A stretch of DNA of 7,257 nucleotides. It comes from CAZAYP01 sp964489425 [NCBI: uncultured Verrucomicrobiota bacterium] (GTDB taxonomy: Bacteria; Verrucomicrobiota; Kiritimatiellia; RZYC01). Shown piece by piece: positions 5,465 through 7,257 of the stretch. Position numbers and translations under genes: made by a program. A model generated the notes under the pieces. The model made no database searches, had not been told where the DNA came from, and saw only the letters and a list, made by a program, of their open reading frames with translations. The stretch covers positions 1 to 7,257 of the forward strand of contig CAZAYP010000143.1 in NCBI GenBank assembly GCA_964489425.1, given 5' to 3'. The first letter of the stretch is position 1. Each line of letters starts with the position of its first letter.

Positions 5465-7257
5465 ACAGCGCGAAGCTGCGCGCGTGGGGCAGTAGCCCGA
5501 ACCCGCGGGCGTTCCGGTGGTGCGGGACATCCTCGTAGATGAATGGCGCCGCGCGCCAGTCTTCCGTGACGGGCGCGACCGGCACCGGGTACAGGTCCAG
5601 GGCTTCGGGCACGCTGGCCAGGAACCGGATGCGATAGCCCTGCGCGGCCAGCCGCCGCAGCGCGGCCAGCGCCTTGGGCATGCGCTCCTCGTCATACCGC
5701 GCGCTCCACAGCGCCTCGCCGTTCAGGACGTTTTTCCCATGGATGAACTTGAGCGGCACGCCGTACACGAAATGGTCAGCCACCACGATGTCGCGCGGGC
5801 CGATCTGCGCGGCGATGTCCGCCATCATCCGCGAATAGCCGTTGTATTCCGTGCTGGTCCACGCCGCGCGGCTGAGGTTGGCCAGTCCGGCCAGCACCGC
5901 CGCGGTCAGCAACAGCGTCGCCAGCCGGCCCAGCCACGGCGTGCGCCACGGCCCATACCACGCCCAGGCCAGCGCGCGCCCGGCCAGCAACGCCGCCAGC
6001 GGCACGCTGAACTCCAGGTAACGCCGGGTGGCCCACGGATACAACTCCGCGATCGCCCGCTGCACCACGGTCATGACCGTGACGCACAGCAGGAAATACA
6101 CCACCGCCCCGTACTCGCGCCGGCCGCCGCCGCCCGCCGGGGCGCCCGACCGGTACGGCACCAGCAACCCGGCGCCGGCCGCCGCCAGCAGCGGCCAGGT
6201 GAAAAACGGCAGGATATGCAGCACGTTCCCGCGCAGGTAACGGAACATATGCATGGGGATCAAGAGCGCGACCACGGCCAAGCCCGCCACCACCAGGGCC
6301 AGCCACGCCCCGGCCGCCAGCGGGATGACCCGCCGCAGGAAATCGCGCCGGGCGGGCCGCGCGCCCGCGATGTCCAGGACCAACGCCAGCAGCGCGCCGC
6401 CGCCGGCCAGGGCCACCATCGCGGGGTTGAAGGCGGCCAGGCGGCCCACCGTGACCGGCGTGGCCAGGGCGTCAAACCCCGCGGCGGCGGCCAAGGCCGC
6501 GATCTGCAGGCCGCGCTCCAGCAGCACCGGCCGGCGGTCGCTCCGCGCCAGGTCCAGCCAGGCGAGCACCAGCAGCAGCAGCCCGGCGAACGCCAGAAAG
6601 CTGAACCGGTTGAGCACCATGGCCGCCAACGCGGCCGCCAGCAGCAGGCGCGGGCCCCAGCCCGCGGCCCGCGCGCCCAGCAGCAAGGCGACGAACACGA
6701 ACAGGGTCATCTGCAACATCTCGGACACCGGCACGTGCAGGTGGTAGAGCCAGAGCGGCTGCGCGGCCAGCAGCAGCACCGGGAACCACGCGAAGGCCGG
6801 CCGCCCCGCGTGGCGCGCGGCCCAGGCGGCAAACACCAGCAACCCCAGCAACCCCAGGAACAAGTTCAGGCGCGTGGCCGCGCGCAGGCCGCCCAGCTCC
6901 TGCAGGAGCGCCACCAGGGTCGGCGTGAGCCGGAAAAAAAACATCTCGAACGTCCGCCGGCCCACGTTCAGCGGGTACACCGGGAACCCCTCGGTGAAGT
7001 TGAACGACGGCCGGATAAACGCGGGGATCTCGGCGGCCGTGAACAGCTTGAACACGGGGTCCGGCCCCGGATGGAACGTGCCCTGCTGCTGCACGAACAC
7101 GCCCTCGGTCACGTAGGTGCCGGGGTCCCAGCCGCCCACGATCCACTCGCCCTGGCGCGGCAGCAGCATGACCAGCGCGGCGGCGGCCAGCGCCGCCACG
7201 CCGGCCGGCGCCGCGGCGCGCATTGCGGCCAGCCAGCGGGATCGGCCGCGCGCCAGG
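5433..7257 (-). CDS. polytopic membrane protein, probable GT-C/family 39-like glycosyltransferase, 5' partial
   Basis: The frame ends at TGA 5433-5435 and is open to the right edge. An ATG at 7223 would give 596 residues, but it has no ribosome binding site and the upstream codons (RSRWLAA) continue a basic stretch ahead of the first helix, so the true start may lie outside the window. Numbered from that ATG, helix 1 (about 5-22) is followed by a large loop with GGWDPGTYVTEG; D33 is a good candidate for the catalytic acid of the first GT-C loop. About ten further hydrophobic helices follow, including HVPVSEMLQMTLFVF, which resembles the SE motif region of PMT/ArnT-like enzymes. From about residue 460 a soluble C-terminal domain contains RDIVVADHFVYGVPLKF. 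Such proteins move sugars from lipid carriers onto lipids or proteins at the outer face of the inner membrane. Activity and substrate are inferred. It is very GC-rich and overlaps the gene ending at 5464 by 32 bases. Confidence 0.75.
   Translation of the reverse strand, partial: LARGRSRWLAAMRAAAPAGVAALAAAALVMLLPRQGEWIVGGWDPGTYVTEGVFVQQQGTFHPGPDPVFKLFTAAEIPAFIRPSFNFTEGFPVYPLNVGRRTFEMFFFRLTPTLVALLQELGGLRAATRLNLFLGLLGLLVFAAWAARHAGRPAFAWFPVLLLAAQPLWLYHLHVPVSEMLQMTLFVFVALLLGARAAGWGPRLLLAAALAAMVLNRFSFLAFAGLLLLVLAWLDLARSDRRPVLLERGLQIAALAAAAGFDALATPVTVGRLAAFNPAMVALAGGGALLALVLDIAGARPARRDFLRRVIPLAAGAWLALVVAGLAVVALLIPMHMFRYLRGNVLHILPFFTWPLLAAAGAGLLVPYRSGAPAGGGGRREYGAVVYFLLCVTVMTVVQRAIAELYPWATRRYLEFSVPLAALLAGRALAWAWYGPWRTPWLGRLATLLLTAAVLAGLANLSRAAWTSTEYNGYSRMMADIAAQIGPRDIVVADHFVYGVPLKFIHGKNVLNGEALWSARYDEERMPKALAALRRLAAQGYRIRFLASVPEALDLYPVPVAPVTEDWRAAPFIYEDVPHHRNARGFGLLPHARSFALFTWHPEAPAE

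Noticed and set aside
4904-5695. Minus-strand frame of 263 codons across the end of the plus-strand GT-C gene
   Set aside because: Shadow frame covering parts of two genes already supported; Arg/Pro/Ser-rich without recognisable features.
1-7257. CRISPR arrays, tRNA or rRNA genes, insertion sequences, attachment sites
   Set aside because: I saw no spaced direct repeats, cloverleaf-like segments, transposase frames or terminal inverted repeats anywhere in the window.

Overview
The window is high-GC bacterial DNA with short intergenic gaps, Shine-Dalgarno sites and sigma70-like promoters. It holds a conserved ribosomal protein pair (rplM-rpsI) with an arginine biosynthesis gene behind it. To the left are parts of a hydrogenase/heterodisulfide-reductase (anaerobic H2 metabolism) locus, and to the right are large membrane proteins of the GT-C type. 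An anaerobic or facultative environmental bacterium is likely. The L13/S9 sequences and gene mix would fit something like the PVC superphylum or a deltaproteobacterial-type anaerobe, but I cannot place it firmly.

Left (1-1210, plus strand): about 190 bases of leader with a plausible promoter, then an intact hypB (nickel-insertion GTPase for [NiFe]-hydrogenase maturation). After a 96-base gap comes a short stretch encoding the unmistakable N-terminus of an HdrA-like iron-sulfur flavoprotein. It has no good start codon and its similarity stops where the oppositely oriented argJ ends. This is the most unusual point in the window: a gene remnant at a rearrangement junction, or an assembly join.

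Centre (1204-3460, minus strand): rplM and rpsI, read leftwards from a good promoter at 3390-3418, then a strong intrinsic terminator (2408-2436), then argJ. The argJ ribosome binding site starts only about 5 bases after the terminator T-tract, so argJ has no room for its own promoter there and probably depends on readthrough or on a promoter inside rpsI.

Right (3461-7257): a 60-residue two-helix membrane protein (minus) is divergent from a 581-residue polytopic membrane protein (plus) with GT-C glycosyltransferase/YfhO-like features. That gene overlaps tail-to-tail by 32 bases with a second, unrelated-looking GT-C-type membrane protein (minus) whose reading frame runs off the right edge. The two large membrane proteins probably act on lipid-linked sugars or surface glycans. 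The first shows a sharp change in base composition between its membrane part and its C-terminal domain.
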